Source: Mesorhizobium sp. ZC-5
Lineage (GTDB): Bacteria; Pseudomonadota; Alphaproteobacteria; Rhizobiales; Rhizobiaceae
NCBI RefSeq assembly: GCF_025753855.1
Contig: NZ_JAOWPT010000021.1
Location: 1 to 48,504 of the forward strand
Direction: 5' to 3'
Length of the DNA stretch: 48,504 nt
Below are positions 9,805-18,840 of this stretch, one piece after another (within the stretch, counting starts at the first letter, position 1; each line of letters starts with the position of its first letter). The position numbers were made by a program, and so were the translations under genes. The notes under the pieces were generated by a model. That model saw only the letters and a list, made by a program, of their open reading frames with translations. It was not told the DNA's origin and ran no database searches.

Positions 9805-10671
9805 ATGAGTGCGGCTCTGGACAGCGATCTTTTGCGTACGTTTCTGGCGGTTCATGAGACCCGCAGCTTCACGCGCGCGGCTGACACAGTTGGCCGAACT
9901 CAGTCGGCGGTAAGCCTTCAAATAAAGCGCCTCGAAGGAATACTCGGGCAACCTCTGTTCACTCGTGGCGGTCGCGGAGTGGAGCTGACCCGGTCAGGAA
10001 CAGAGTTGCTTGTCAATGCTCGTCGCGTCGTAGCTCTATTGGATCAGACGGTTGCAGCATTTCAGACACCGCAACTCGGAGGGCTGGTTCGCATAGGATT
10101 GCCGGAAGAGTACGGACATATCGTTGTAGGCCGTGCGTTGAACACATTCTCGAAGCTCCACCCGAATGTGGATTGCACAGCCAGATACGGGCACTCCTCC
10201 GAGAACCTGAACCGTGTGGTATCCGGAGAACTGGACTTGGCGGTGGTATTCGATTGGCAGGAAGACTCCGGCGGCGAACTTCTGATGATCGACCCTACGG
10301 TTTGGGCGACCTCCGATGAGCATAACACGCATGTGCGCTCTCCATTGCCGATTGCCCTGTACGTCAACTCCGGCTGGTGCACTGAATACGCCCTCGGATC
10401 GTTGAAAGAAAAAAAGGTCAAATTCCGGACGGTCTACACCAGCGATACGAGCAGCGGACTCAAGCTCGCAGTCCTTTCAGGCTTGGCGGTGGCACCTCTC
10501 TCTCGGAGCAACATCCCGGCTGGGGCCAGGGAACTGACCGAGGAAGATGGGTTCCAGCAGATCGATGCGTCCCGCGTGGTACTGCATCGGAACGCTCGGT
10601 CTGATAGCGAAGCAGTATCGGGTATGGCGGCAGCGATAAGAGAAGCCTTTGGCGCGCTGCACAAACGCTAA
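9805..10671 (+). CDS. LysR-family transcriptional regulator
   Basis: A 288-residue DNA-binding regulator. The N-terminal winged helix-turn-helix is clear (LLRTFLAVHETRSFTRAADTVGRTQSAVSLQIKRLE, residues about 8-45), followed by the linker helix and a periplasmic-binding-like effector domain (VRIGLPEEYGHIVVGRALNTFSKLHP onward). The ATG at 9805 gives the usual N-terminus; a GTG at 9796 would add three residues. It lies directly before the flavoprotein gene at 10882 and may regulate that or nearby catabolic genes. The inducer cannot be inferred. It is one of three full-length LysR proteins in the window. Confidence 0.9.
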   Translation: MSAALDSDLLRTFLAVHETRSFTRAADTVGRTQSAVSLQIKRLEGILGQPLFTRGGRGVELTRSGTELLVNARRVVALLDQTVAAFQTPQLGGLVRIGLPEEYGHIVVGRALNTFSKLHPNVDCTARYGHSSENLNRVVSGELDLAVVFDWQEDSGGELLMIDPTVWATSDEHNTHVRSPLPIALYVNSGWCTEYALGSLKEKKVKFRTVYTSDTSSGLKLAVLSGLAVAPLSRSNIPAGARELTEEDGFQQIDASRVVLHRNARSDSEAVSGMAAAIREAFGALHKR

Positions 10672-10881
10672 ACAACGACAGCATTCACTCTACGATAGCT
10701 GTGCCGCGTTGATAGGCTGTCGCTTGTCAAATTCAGTGGCAGAAAAATTTTCGACGTGCACGTGAGAATTAGTCACGTTGCGCTCGAGCATGCCCCCTCG
10801 AATTCTGTCGCGAAGATCTGCAGCTCGCTGAACGGATCTGAGCGATTTGCCGATCGAGGCGCACTCGTGGAGTGTCATTTC

Positions 10882-11847
10882 ATGGGCTTGCCCATTTCCA
10901 TTGCCTCGCGGATGCGGATCCCATTGATCGCAGCGCCAATGCAGGGCGTGTCCGGGCCAGAACTCGTCTCAACCATCTGCCGTAATGGTGTTATAGGCGC
11001 CTTCCCAACCTTCAATGCTCGAACGCCCGAGCAGCTCGACTACTGGTTGACGATCATCGGTCAGGCGTGTGCCGAGCCTTCATCAGCTCCCTGCTGCCCG
11101 AACATCGTGATGAGAAGGTCTGCGGAAGCCCTGCAGACTGAGGTCGATATCTTGGTGAAGCATCGAGTCAAAATCGTCCTCGCAAGCGTAGGGTCGCCGG
11201 AAGCGATCATTCCCCAACTGCACGATATCGGATGCACAGTCTTGACGGACGTCGCTTCTATGCGGCACGCCGAAAAGGCGATCAAGGTTGGTGCAGATGG
11301 CCTCGTTCTTTTAAGCGCCGGCGCAGGTGGTCAGACCGGATGGTTGAACGGCCTATCGTTCGCTCGAGCGGTTCGTGCGATCTATGATGGGCCAATCGGA
11401 TTGGCCGGGGGCATCTCGGATGGTCACGCCCTTTGGGCGGCCCAGGTGGTGGGCTGCGATTTCTCGTTGATGGGGTCGCCGTTCATAGCGACGCACGAAA
11501 GCATGGCTTCAGACGGCCATAAGGAAATGGTCGTCGCCTCTGGCATAGACGAGATACGTCTCACAAAGGCGATCAATGGCTTCGATGCCAACTATCTTAC
11601 CAGATCCATACTGCAGACCGGCCTCGACCTCGCAGAGCTCGACATTCCGCTGAGCGTCGAGGAAGCGCGAAGGCGGTTCAGCGCGGACATGGCAGGCGAG
11701 GGCCCGAAACGATGGCGCGATATCTGGAGTGCGGGTCACACGGTCGCGGCAGTCAAGAAGATACGTCCTGCAGCAGAGCTGATCGCTGAGATAGCTTCGG
11801 AATATCATCAGGCGACCGAGCGCACCCGCGGCCTGCTCTCCCGCTAG
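10882..11847 (+). CDS. nitronate monooxygenase-like FMN protein
   Basis: A 321-residue TIM-barrel flavoprotein of the 2-nitropropane dioxygenase/nitronate monooxygenase superfamily. Visible features are IPLIAAPMQGVSGPELVSTICRNGVIGAFP at the N-terminus and DGPIGLAGGISDGHALWAAQVVGCDFSLMGSPFIAT for the phosphate-binding end of the barrel. At the position where true nitronate monooxygenases have GGH with the catalytic histidine, this protein has AGAGGQTGW, so the histidine is replaced by glutamine. Nitronate oxidation is therefore uncertain, and it could be another FMN oxidoreductase. ATG 10882 has GGAGTG upstream and starts just before the barrel. It precedes the acyl-CoA synthetase but is separated by 224 bp holding an operator-like palindrome. 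Confidence 0.78.
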   Translation: MGLPISIASRMRIPLIAAPMQGVSGPELVSTICRNGVIGAFPTFNARTPEQLDYWLTIIGQACAEPSSAPCCPNIVMRRSAEALQTEVDILVKHRVKIVLASVGSPEAIIPQLHDIGCTVLTDVASMRHAEKAIKVGADGLVLLSAGAGGQTGWLNGLSFARAVRAIYDGPIGLAGGISDGHALWAAQVVGCDFSLMGSPFIATHESMASDGHKEMVVASGIDEIRLTKAINGFDANYLTRSILQTGLDLAELDIPLSVEEARRRFSADMAGEGPKRWRDIWSAGHTVAAVKKIRPAAELIAEIASEYHQATERTRGLLSR

Positions 11848-11956
11848 TTTGCAAGCATTCTGGCGTTTTCGACCATTGTGCGCCCTGGCACCTATCGACG
11901 ACAAGACGAGCTTCGCATTCCGCTACTCGTGCGCGCAGCCTAGCTCTTCTCACGCT

Positions 11957-11989
11957 GTAAAAAAGTAACGAGCTGAATGAGTTTATTTC
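11957..11989. promoter_or_regulatory. 33-bp operator-like palindrome, copy A
   Basis: Left arm GTAAAAAAGTAAC, 7-bp centre GAGCTGA, right arm ATGAGTTTATTTC. The left arm is degenerate and the right arm is close to the consensus ATGACTTTATTTC. It ends 82 bases before the ATG of the acyl-CoA synthetase gene at 12072, a normal place for an operator or activator site. It is one of six copies in the window. Confidence 0.7.
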
Positions 11990-12071
11990 GGATCTCTAGA
12001 GCAGCCCGCTTGCGATATGGAGGCTAATCAAGCGGCCGTAGTATCACCGCAAACCAGATCAATGGAGCACA

Positions 12072-14216
12072 ATGTTGAGCGACCAAGACGCGCGAGAATT
12101 GAGACGCGGGCGCATCAAGCGGATGCTGTCCCCAAAAAGCGCCGTTTTCATCGGTGGGGCCGCAATGATTCCTGCGATTGAATACTGCCGTGCCCGGGGA
12201 TTTCAGGGTGAAATCTTTGTCGTGAACCCACGCCGGAACGAGTTGGCTGGGGTGAAGTGCGTTCCCACCATCTCCGAACTCCCGATCGACCCGGACGTCG
12301 CTTTCTTAGCCGTTCCGAGAGACGGTCTAATCGGCGTTGTCAGGGAGCTGGCGAGCATCGGCGCCGGTGGTGCAATTTGCAACACCTCCGGGTTCTCCGA
12401 AATGCATGGCGGCGAAGAGTCTCAGAGGCAACTGGTCGAGGCGGCCGGAGAAATGCCGATCATTGGCCCCAACTGCCCGGGCGTAGCGAACTTCGCCGAC
12501 CGTGCGTGCTTCATGATGGATCACTTCGGCGATCAAGACGTCGGTGGTTGCGTAGCTCTAATAAGCAACGGTGGTTCCTATCTGTCAGACCTTGGCTGTG
12601 CAGATCGTTCTATTCCGATTGCCTATTCGATTGGGCTTGGCAATCAGGCGATGTTGAGTGTCGCCGATTTGATGGACGTCGTTCTCGATGATCCACGCGT
12701 TAAGGCCATCAATCTGTATCTTGAAAGCATCAGGGAAGTCTCCGTTCTTTCCGCCGCAGCGCTGAAGGCAGCTCGCAAGAACATCCCGGTGGTTGTTATC
12801 AAGGGTGGAAGGACAACTGCAGGTCAACGAGCCACACAGTCACATACTGCCTCACTTGCAGGCGATGATGTTGTCGCATCGGCCCTCTTCCGTCGTCTTG
12901 GATTCGTCGAGGTTGGTACACCACTTGAAGCGTTGGAAACGCTGAAAATGCTTGTTTACGCACCGTCTGTGAAGGGGCGTCGCACGGCGTATGTAACCAG
13001 TTCTGGAACCTATGCGGTGCTCGGTAGCGACGTTTCGGAGTTCAACGGCTTGGACCTTCAGCCGCCGTCAGCCGAAGCGGCAGCCGAGACCGAAAAGTAT
13101 CTGCCGCCGTTCATCCACCCGGCAAACCCTCTGGACATCTCTTCCGCGCAGAATGAGGGCTATGACCACAATCTGGATCTTTACCGTGCGTATCTTTCAG
13201 ATCAGCCCGATATGGCGCTCATGGTCATGTGCTTCCCACCGGAGAAGGGCTGGGATCCGATAACGTGGCAAACCACTACTGCCGCATTCGCAAAGGCCGC
13301 CGCAGAACGGGAGATACCGGCAGCGTTCGTCAACACTGTTCCCGAGCTGCTTCCAAAAGCGGACCGAGAAAAGATGATTGCGGACGGCCTGGTTCCGCTT
13401 CAAAGCCTGGAAGACGGCATTCGCGCGGTTTCGAACGCAATGCGGGCGTCCGAACTTGCGGAAGAATTGGCTCGCAAATCCGATGACGAAATCCTGATTG
13501 AACCACGCCTTACTGGCCAAGTCGAGCCCATGTCTCTCGACGAGGCCGAAGCGAAGGCGGAACTCGCAATACACGGTGTAAGTGTGCCGCGAAACATCGT
13601 TGTCCAACCGGAAACCCGTGTTTCCCTGGAGGAGCTGCAGTTCCCGGTCGTCGTCAAAGCTCTCAGCTCCGAGCTCGCCCACAAGAGCGAGCTCGGTGGC
13701 GTTGCCCTGAAGATCCAGTCTGCAGAAGAAGTTTGGCAGATTGTTCGCCTGATGGCTGCGAAGCTCAAGCAAACCGCTCCACATATCGACATCCAGCACT
13801 TCCTGGTCGAGGAAATGGTAAGAGATGGCGTCGGTGAGCTGCTCGTGGGCATCCGCCATGTTGACGGGATCGGCCTCGCGCTGACTGTCGGCTTCGGGGG
13901 AACGGAGGCTGAGTTGCTCCGAGACACGAAGACGGTGCTTCTGCCAGCGTCCTCGGACACGATTTCCGAGGCCATTCAAAGCCTGCGGCTCTATCCACTG
14001 CTCTCCGGATGGCGCGGGCGTATCGCTGGCGATGTCGAAGCAGCCGTCTCGGCCATCAAAAAGATGTCCGATTGGGCGATCTCGTTAGGTGAAGCCTTTG
14101 TCGAAGCTGAGATCAACCCGTTGATCGTCCGCCCGAAAGGTGTGGTTGCGGTAGATGCTGTCACCCGGCTTTCAAAAAAGGCCGCTCCGACGCAACGGGA
14201 ACAACTTTTAGCCTAG
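12072..14216 (+). CDS. ADP-forming acyl-CoA synthetase (acetate-CoA ligase family)
   Basis: Predicted to make an acyl-CoA from a free acid, ATP and CoA, releasing ADP and phosphate. The 714 residues contain a CoA-binding Rossmann domain (about 15-140, with SAVFIGGAAMIPAIEYCRARGF). Succinyl-CoA-synthetase-alpha-like domains follow, with the phosphorylated histidine in SHTASLAGDD (His258). A C-terminal ATP-grasp domain spans about 480-710 (FPVVVKALSSELAHKSELGGVALKI, EMVRDGVGELLVGIRHVDGIG, EAEINPLIVRPKGVVAVDA). The alpha and beta parts are fused, as in many bacterial homologues. The substrate is not determined. It is the first gene after operator copy A, and the dehydrogenase and racemase follow on the same strand, so it probably primes their substrate. 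Confidence 0.9.
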   Translation: MLSDQDARELRRGRIKRMLSPKSAVFIGGAAMIPAIEYCRARGFQGEIFVVNPRRNELAGVKCVPTISELPIDPDVAFLAVPRDGLIGVVRELASIGAGGAICNTSGFSEMHGGEESQRQLVEAAGEMPIIGPNCPGVANFADRACFMMDHFGDQDVGGCVALISNGGSYLSDLGCADRSIPIAYSIGLGNQAMLSVADLMDVVLDDPRVKAINLYLESIREVSVLSAAALKAARKNIPVVVIKGGRTTAGQRATQSHTASLAGDDVVASALFRRLGFVEVGTPLEALETLKMLVYAPSVKGRRTAYVTSSGTYAVLGSDVSEFNGLDLQPPSAEAAAETEKYLPPFIHPANPLDISSAQNEGYDHNLDLYRAYLSDQPDMALMVMCFPPEKGWDPITWQTTTAAFAKAAAEREIPAAFVNTVPELLPKADREKMIADGLVPLQSLEDGIRAVSNAMRASELAEELARKSDDEILIEPRLTGQVEPMSLDEAEAKAELAIHGVSVPRNIVVQPETRVSLEELQFPVVVKALSSELAHKSELGGVALKIQSAEEVWQIVRLMAAKLKQTAPHIDIQHFLVEEMVRDGVGELLVGIRHVDGIGLALTVGFGGTEAELLRDTKTVLLPASSDTISEAIQSLRLYPLLSGWRGRIAGDVEAAVSAIKKMSDWAISLGEAFVEAEINPLIVRPKGVVAVDAVTRLSKKAAPTQREQLLA

Positions 14217-14326
14217 CCTAGAAGTGAGATCTCGCTCGGTTTGGCGAATTGCTGCGCTCCGAACGCGCAATCCGCCGAACCGGGAGAAAGCCCCACCTAG
14301 CACCCAGACACAGATAGGAAGAAGAC

Positions 14327-15490
14327 ATGGACTTTGCTCTCTCGGAAGACGAAAGCCTCATCTACAAGACCGCTACACATTTTTGCGAAAAGGAACTTAT
14401 GCCGCACGAGGAATTGCTTGAGCGGACAGGCGAATTTCCAATCGAATTAGAGTTGGAAATCCGGCGGAAGGGCATCGCCGTAGGACTTCATGCCTGCAAC
14501 ATGCCAGAGAGTGTTGGCGGCGGTGGACTGAACTGCGTTTCCCTCACCTTGGTTGAGAAAGGGCTTTCCCGCGCCTCGACCGCTCTTGCTGAGGCGGTTC
14601 GCAGGCCTTTCAACATTCTGGCAGCGTGCGAAGGGGAGCAAGTCGCACACTTTCTCGAGCCGGTTATGAGTGGTGAAAAACGCGACTGCATCGCAATGTC
14701 TGAACCCGACGTGGGCTCCGACCTGCGGAGCATGAAAACCCGAGCGGTGCGTGACGGTGCGGATTGGATCATCAACGGCACGAAACATTTTATCTCGAGC
14801 GCGCAAAGGTCCCAATTCGTGATCCTTTTCGCGGTCACTGGAGAGGACGAGACACCACGAGGCGTCAAGAAGCGGATTTCCTGTTTCCTGATCGACCTCG
14901 ACACGCCTGGGCTCGTGGTCGCAAAGGGATATCAGCAGTTGGGTCACCGCGGCCACTCCAACAGTATTCTTCATTTCGACAATTGTCGGATCGGCGGCTG
15001 GCAGTTAGTTGGAGAGGAAGGGCAGGGGTTTGCCCTCGTGTCGAAATGGCTTGGAGAGGGGCGCCTTTCAGTAGCAGCTGTCTGTCAAGCGCGTGCAGAA
15101 AGAGCTTTCGAGTATGCTTCTGAATATGCTGCGCGGCGCAAGCAGTTCGGGCAACCGATCGGTAATTTCCAAGGCATAGGGTTTCCACTTGCGGATATGG
15201 CCACAGATATCCGCATCGGCGACCTTCTGTTGATGAACACCGCCTGGAAGGTGGATCAAAAGTCTCCGACCGTCGCACAAGATTGTGCAATGGCGAAAGT
15301 GTGGTGTTCTGAAATGCTTGGACGAGTGGCTGATCAAGCCATCCAGACCTGCGGCGGCATGGGGTTGATGACCGACCTGCCACTAGAGCGCATCTACCGT
15401 GACGCGCGCGCTGAGCGCATTTGGGAAGGCACCTCGGAAATCCAAAGACGTATCATCAGCCGTGAGTTGATGCGCGAGCAGGGTATCTGA
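14327..15490 (+). CDS. acyl-CoA dehydrogenase, module copy 1
   Basis: FAD-dependent alpha,beta-dehydrogenation of an acyl-CoA. The 387 residues include CIAMSEPDVGSDLRSMKTRAV (FAD/substrate loop), WIINGTKHFI, RRKQFGQPIGNFQGIGFPLADMA and QTCGGMGLMTDLPLERIYRDAR. The terminal IWEGTSEIQR places a glutamate at residue 367, where medium-chain-type enzymes have their catalytic base. CaiA-type crotonobetainyl-CoA reductases lack that glutamate, so this is more likely a true dehydrogenase. By hand count it differs from the copy at 18841 at about 55 of 387 positions (about 86% identity). It is followed 85 bp later by its racemase partner, an arrangement repeated at 18841-21284. Confidence 0.93.
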   Translation: MDFALSEDESLIYKTATHFCEKELMPHEELLERTGEFPIELELEIRRKGIAVGLHACNMPESVGGGGLNCVSLTLVEKGLSRASTALAEAVRRPFNILAACEGEQVAHFLEPVMSGEKRDCIAMSEPDVGSDLRSMKTRAVRDGADWIINGTKHFISSAQRSQFVILFAVTGEDETPRGVKKRISCFLIDLDTPGLVVAKGYQQLGHRGHSNSILHFDNCRIGGWQLVGEEGQGFALVSKWLGEGRLSVAAVCQARAERAFEYASEYAARRKQFGQPIGNFQGIGFPLADMATDIRIGDLLLMNTAWKVDQKSPTVAQDCAMAKVWCSEMLGRVADQAIQTCGGMGLMTDLPLERIYRDARAERIWEGTSEIQRRIISRELMREQGI

Positions 15491-15575
15491 TCTTAGGCCC
15501 GCTCGTTTCGAATTGAGAATGTGAAGGCTTCCTCGCATCAGCGTGCCGGGGCGCCGCAAGTGAGGATATAGGTAC

Positions 15576-16724
15576 ATGGGCGTTCTAAGCGGTGTCCGCA
15601 TCATCGAGATGGTTGGACTAGGACCAGCACCATTCTGCGGAATGATCCTGGCAGACTTAGGGGCCGACGTGATCGCCGTTGAGCGTCCAGGTGCGGACCA
15701 TGGAGCACCTCGGCCTTGGTCGTTGGTGAATCGCGGAAAGCGCTCAATCGTACTCGATTTGAAAAAGCCAGGGGCGGTCAATCTGTTTCTGGAACTGCTC
15801 GACGGTGCCGACGCTCTCATCGAAGGGAACAGGCCCGGCGTGATGGAGCGTCTTGGGCTCGGCCCTGAAGCCTGTATCGCAAGGCGGCCAGCGCTCGTCT
15901 ACGGGCGCATGACTGGATACGGGCAGTTCGGACCGCTGTCGAATGCAGCGGGACACGACGCGAATTACGTGGCACTCTCCGGCGCGCTTTGGCTGGCTAC
16001 CCAACCCGGAATAGCTCCAGAGGCGCCCCCGACTATCCTCGGCGATTCGGCTGGGGGAGCACTCTACCTAGCGATTGGCATTCTTGCTGGCATTCTGCGA
16101 GCGAGAAAGGACGGGGTCGGCCAAGTTATCGATGCCGCGATGGTGGATGGTTCCGCGCATCTCATGAGCCTTCTGCTGTCGTTCCTCGCCAGCGATTATA
16201 ACTACTCGACTGCCAATGCGCGACCCGGCGCGCTCGGACGGCATTACGATCGCGCATATGTCTGCGGGGACGGACTATGGGTCGTCGTGCAGGCGGAAGA
16301 GCCGAAATTCTACGCAGAATTGTTGCATCGCCTCGGGCTGGAACAGGAGGAGCGATTCTCCGAGGAAGTCAGGCACAATCCAAAGTCCTGGGGACCTCTC
16401 AGCCAAGAGCTCGCAGCAATCTTCAAGTCCAAGACGCGGAAGGAATGGTGCGAACTTTTGGAGAATACGGACACCTGTTTCACACCGGTGCTCACGATGG
16501 AGGAAGCAGCGGTCCACCCGCATATGATGGCCCGCAACGTTTTCAGCAACGTAGATGGCGTGCTGCAGCCGAATCCTGCCCCACGTTTTTCGGTAACACC
16601 ATCTGCCAATCCGACTTCCATCCCGCACCGTGGCGCGAACACAGCCGAGATTTTGGCTGAACTGGGAGTCGGCGCGGCGCAAATTCAAGAGCTCCGCCTT
16701 GCTGGCGCTCTTGGCCCTAGCTGA
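15576..16724 (+). CDS. alpha-methylacyl-CoA racemase (CaiB/BaiF family), module copy 1
   Basis: Predicted to interconvert (2R)- and (2S)-methylacyl-CoA. The family also contains class III CoA transferases, but the M. tuberculosis racemase residues Arg91, His126, Asp156 and Glu241 are matched, each shifted by exactly one. Arg92 is in GNRPGVMERLGLGP, His127 in AAGHDANY, Asp157 in ILGDSAGGALYLAIGILAG and Glu242 in QAEEPKFYAELL. The 382-residue length also fits. GQVIDAAMVDGSAHLMSLL is typical of racemase members. A neighbouring dehydrogenase that accepts only the 2S form would explain the pairing; that is inference. A CoA-transferase activity cannot be fully excluded. Confidence 0.82.
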   Translation: MGVLSGVRIIEMVGLGPAPFCGMILADLGADVIAVERPGADHGAPRPWSLVNRGKRSIVLDLKKPGAVNLFLELLDGADALIEGNRPGVMERLGLGPEACIARRPALVYGRMTGYGQFGPLSNAAGHDANYVALSGALWLATQPGIAPEAPPTILGDSAGGALYLAIGILAGILRARKDGVGQVIDAAMVDGSAHLMSLLLSFLASDYNYSTANARPGALGRHYDRAYVCGDGLWVVVQAEEPKFYAELLHRLGLEQEERFSEEVRHNPKSWGPLSQELAAIFKSKTRKEWCELLENTDTCFTPVLTMEEAAVHPHMMARNVFSNVDGVLQPNPAPRFSVTPSANPTSIPHRGANTAEILAELGVGAAQIQELRLAGALGPS

Positions 16725-16861
16725 TTGTCCAAACCTCCCAGTTGCGCAGAAGCTAACTCAGGCTGGAAGCAGATCCCGTTCGCGAACATAACAGGTAGGG
16801 GCCGGTGAGCACGGCCTTCTAACGACTGGCGCTGATCCTCCTAAAGGAGTCGGAGCAAAAG

Positions 16862-17644
16862 CTAGGTGTCAGATTTGGCCGCTTTCCACGCATGTACATC
16901 ACCGATGCTGATGGCGCCTGCGAGATACAGATCTATGAGTTCGAGCAGACGTTGTCTTCCGAACGACGGAAAGTGGCCCGCGTGAATTGTCTCGACAGGA
17001 AGCTCCCGCAATCTGCGAAGAGACTCGCGGAAAGCTTCAGCGTCTGAATGCCACGCGTTGTCGACGAGATCGCCATCGTAGATCGCGTCCCCGCTGAACA
17101 ATGTTTTTGTCGATTTTTCGTACAGCGCGATCGAACCGGGGGAATGCCCGGGCAGATGCAGCACCTGGAAGGCACGGTCGCCAAGATCAATCACATCGCC
17201 TTCGTCGAGATACCCTGTGAGCGGCGCCGGCGTGAGCCGATAGTTGGCGATTTCGAAGCCGTCATTTGGCAGGGCGGTGATGATTTCCTCGCTGAGCCAT
17301 GCACGAGCGCATGTGCTGTCGGGATCTGGTTCGGCATGTATTTGCGCTTCCGATGCATGCCCGAGCCGCACATCAAATTCGTGCGCGCATCCGGTGTGGT
17401 CGAAATGGCAGTGTGTGCAGACGCATTTGATATGAATGTCTCTCAGGGCCTCGATCTCATTCCGGATCGGTCGGAAGCCCATGCCGCTATCGAGAAGAAG
17501 GCTGCTTGACCGTCCGCGGATAAGAAAAATATTGCAGCGCATCCACGGCACGACATGTTTCTCGATGATCTGACTTATACCGTCAGACACCGCTGCGACG
17601 CGGTACCATTCTCTCGCGACGGGCAGACCGTTGGGCTTTGGCAT
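16862..17644 (-). CDS. metallo-beta-lactamase-fold hydrolase
   Basis: A 260-residue dinuclear-metal hydrolase. The signature THCHFDHTG (HxHxDH) lies near residue 80. The later ligands are in VLHLPGHSPGSIALY, LFSGDAIYDGDLVDN and TIHAGHFPSF, so the active site looks complete. The subgroup resembles glyoxalase II-like and thioester- or lactone-cleaving enzymes, but no substrate can be assigned. It is the only minus-strand gene between the two dehydrogenase-racemase modules and is divergent from the crotonase at 17959. Operator copy B lies in the shared 314-bp intergenic region, so both directions could be controlled. Confidence 0.85.
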   Translation of the reverse strand: MPKPNGLPVAREWYRVAAVSDGISQIIEKHVVPWMRCNIFLIRGRSSSLLLDSGMGFRPIRNEIEALRDIHIKCVCTHCHFDHTGCAHEFDVRLGHASEAQIHAEPDPDSTCARAWLSEEIITALPNDGFEIANYRLTPAPLTGYLDEGDVIDLGDRAFQVLHLPGHSPGSIALYEKSTKTLFSGDAIYDGDLVDNAWHSDAEAFRESLRRLRELPVETIHAGHFPSFGRQRLLELIDLYLAGAISIGDVHAWKAAKSDT

Positions 17645-17751
17645 GCGTTACCCGATCTTAAGATCGATCACAATTCTCACCGGACCGCTAGAGAGAGAGG
17701 TCGCTGCCCTTAGTTGCAGACATTACCATGGCCGTACACACACGGCGGCGC

Positions 17752-17784
17752 GTAAAAAAGTCACCAGCTGAATGATTTTATTTC
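17752..17784. promoter_or_regulatory. 33-bp operator-like palindrome, copy B
   Basis: Left arm GTAAAAAAGTCAC, centre CAGCTGA, right arm ATGATTTTATTTC. It lies between the divergent hydrolase (start 17644) and crotonase (start 17959). It is very like copy A, sharing GTAAAAAAGT and most of the right arm, although the downstream genes are different. Confidence 0.72.
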
Positions 17785-17958
17785 GAATTTTGGTGTCCAC
17801 TCCAATCATATATGCCGCTTCTTATACAAGCGAGGAAGTGCTCTTCCCCGCCACACTCGAATGACTTGAGCGGTGGCGTGACGAAGTCTCTGCATCTCCT
17901 TGGTAACCGCAAAGCGCCAGCGATCCTGGCGCAAAACAGTGACTCGTGGGAGATTGAA

Positions 17959-18729
17959 ATGAGCGAAGAATCCAACTGCGTTCTGATCGAGCGCCGAGGC
18001 TCGATCCTGATTGCGACTTTGAATCGCCCGCATACCAGGAACGCTTTCAATCTGGACATGGCCAAGGCGCTGGAGAAGGCCATGGACGTGCTGGATAATG
18101 AAGAGGACCTGTTCGTCGGAATTCTAACCGGTGCGAACGGCACGTTCTCTTCGGGTATGGATTTGAAGGCTGCTGCCAAGGATGGCATCCCGCCGCCGCT
18201 AGCGCGTGGTGATTTCGGCATAATGGGTCGTCCTCCACGCAAGCCGTTAATTGCGGCTGTTGAAGGGTACGCTCTTGCTGGTGGTTTCGAGACAGCGCTT
18301 TCTTGCGATCTAATCGTTGCAGCGCGCGATGCGAAGTTCGGGCTTCCTGAGGTGCGCCACAACCTAGTAGCGACAAACGGCCTTGTCCGGCTTCCGACAC
18401 GCATGCCGTATCACCTTGCAATGGAAATTGCGCTCACGGGCGCATTCAAAGAAGCGCCGTACTTCGAGCGGTTCGGCGTGATCAATCAGATCACGGAACC
18501 CGGGAAGGCGCTGGAAGGCGCAATCAAGCTTGCCGAAGTACTCCTCGAAAATGGGCCGCTTGCGATGGCTGCGAGCAAGGAAATGATGTTCCAGTCTTTC
18601 GATAAACAGCCAGACGAAGAGCGGCTCAAGGAGCTACCGATCGTTCAAAGGGTGAATGGCTCAGAAGACGAGCGAGAAGGTCTGCTTGCTTTCGCTGAAA
18701 AGCGGAAACCCGTGTGGAAGGGGCGATAA
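17959..18729 (+). CDS. enoyl-CoA hydratase/isomerase (crotonase family) 1
   Basis: Predicted to hydrate the double bond made by an acyl-CoA dehydrogenase. The 256 residues show the crotonase motifs LNRPHTRNAFNLDM, GTFSSGMDLKAAA (first oxyanion glycine), VEGYALAGGFETALSCDLIVAARDAKFGLPEVRHNL (second oxyanion loop and both acidic residues) and the tail LLAFAEKRKPVWKGR. That tail is shared with CaiD-type crotonobetainyl-CoA hydratases and many relatives, so substrate class stays open. ATG 17959 has GGGAGA upstream; an in-frame ATG at 17812 would add 49 residues that do not look like crotonase. It heads a likely operon with the dehydrogenase and racemase of module copy 2. Confidence 0.9.
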   Translation: MSEESNCVLIERRGSILIATLNRPHTRNAFNLDMAKALEKAMDVLDNEEDLFVGILTGANGTFSSGMDLKAAAKDGIPPPLARGDFGIMGRPPRKPLIAAVEGYALAGGFETALSCDLIVAARDAKFGLPEVRHNLVATNGLVRLPTRMPYHLAMEIALTGAFKEAPYFERFGVINQITEPGKALEGAIKLAEVLLENGPLAMAASKEMMFQSFDKQPDEERLKELPIVQRVNGSEDEREGLLAFAEKRKPVWKGR

Positions 18730-18840
18730 CACAGACCTACGCGCTGATCGCGGCACCCGAAGGCAGCCACGGCCGCTTTCAGAATTAAGCAGCGGTCAGT
18801 TCATCCAGCATTCTACATTTGAATTGGGAGGTAAATCGGT

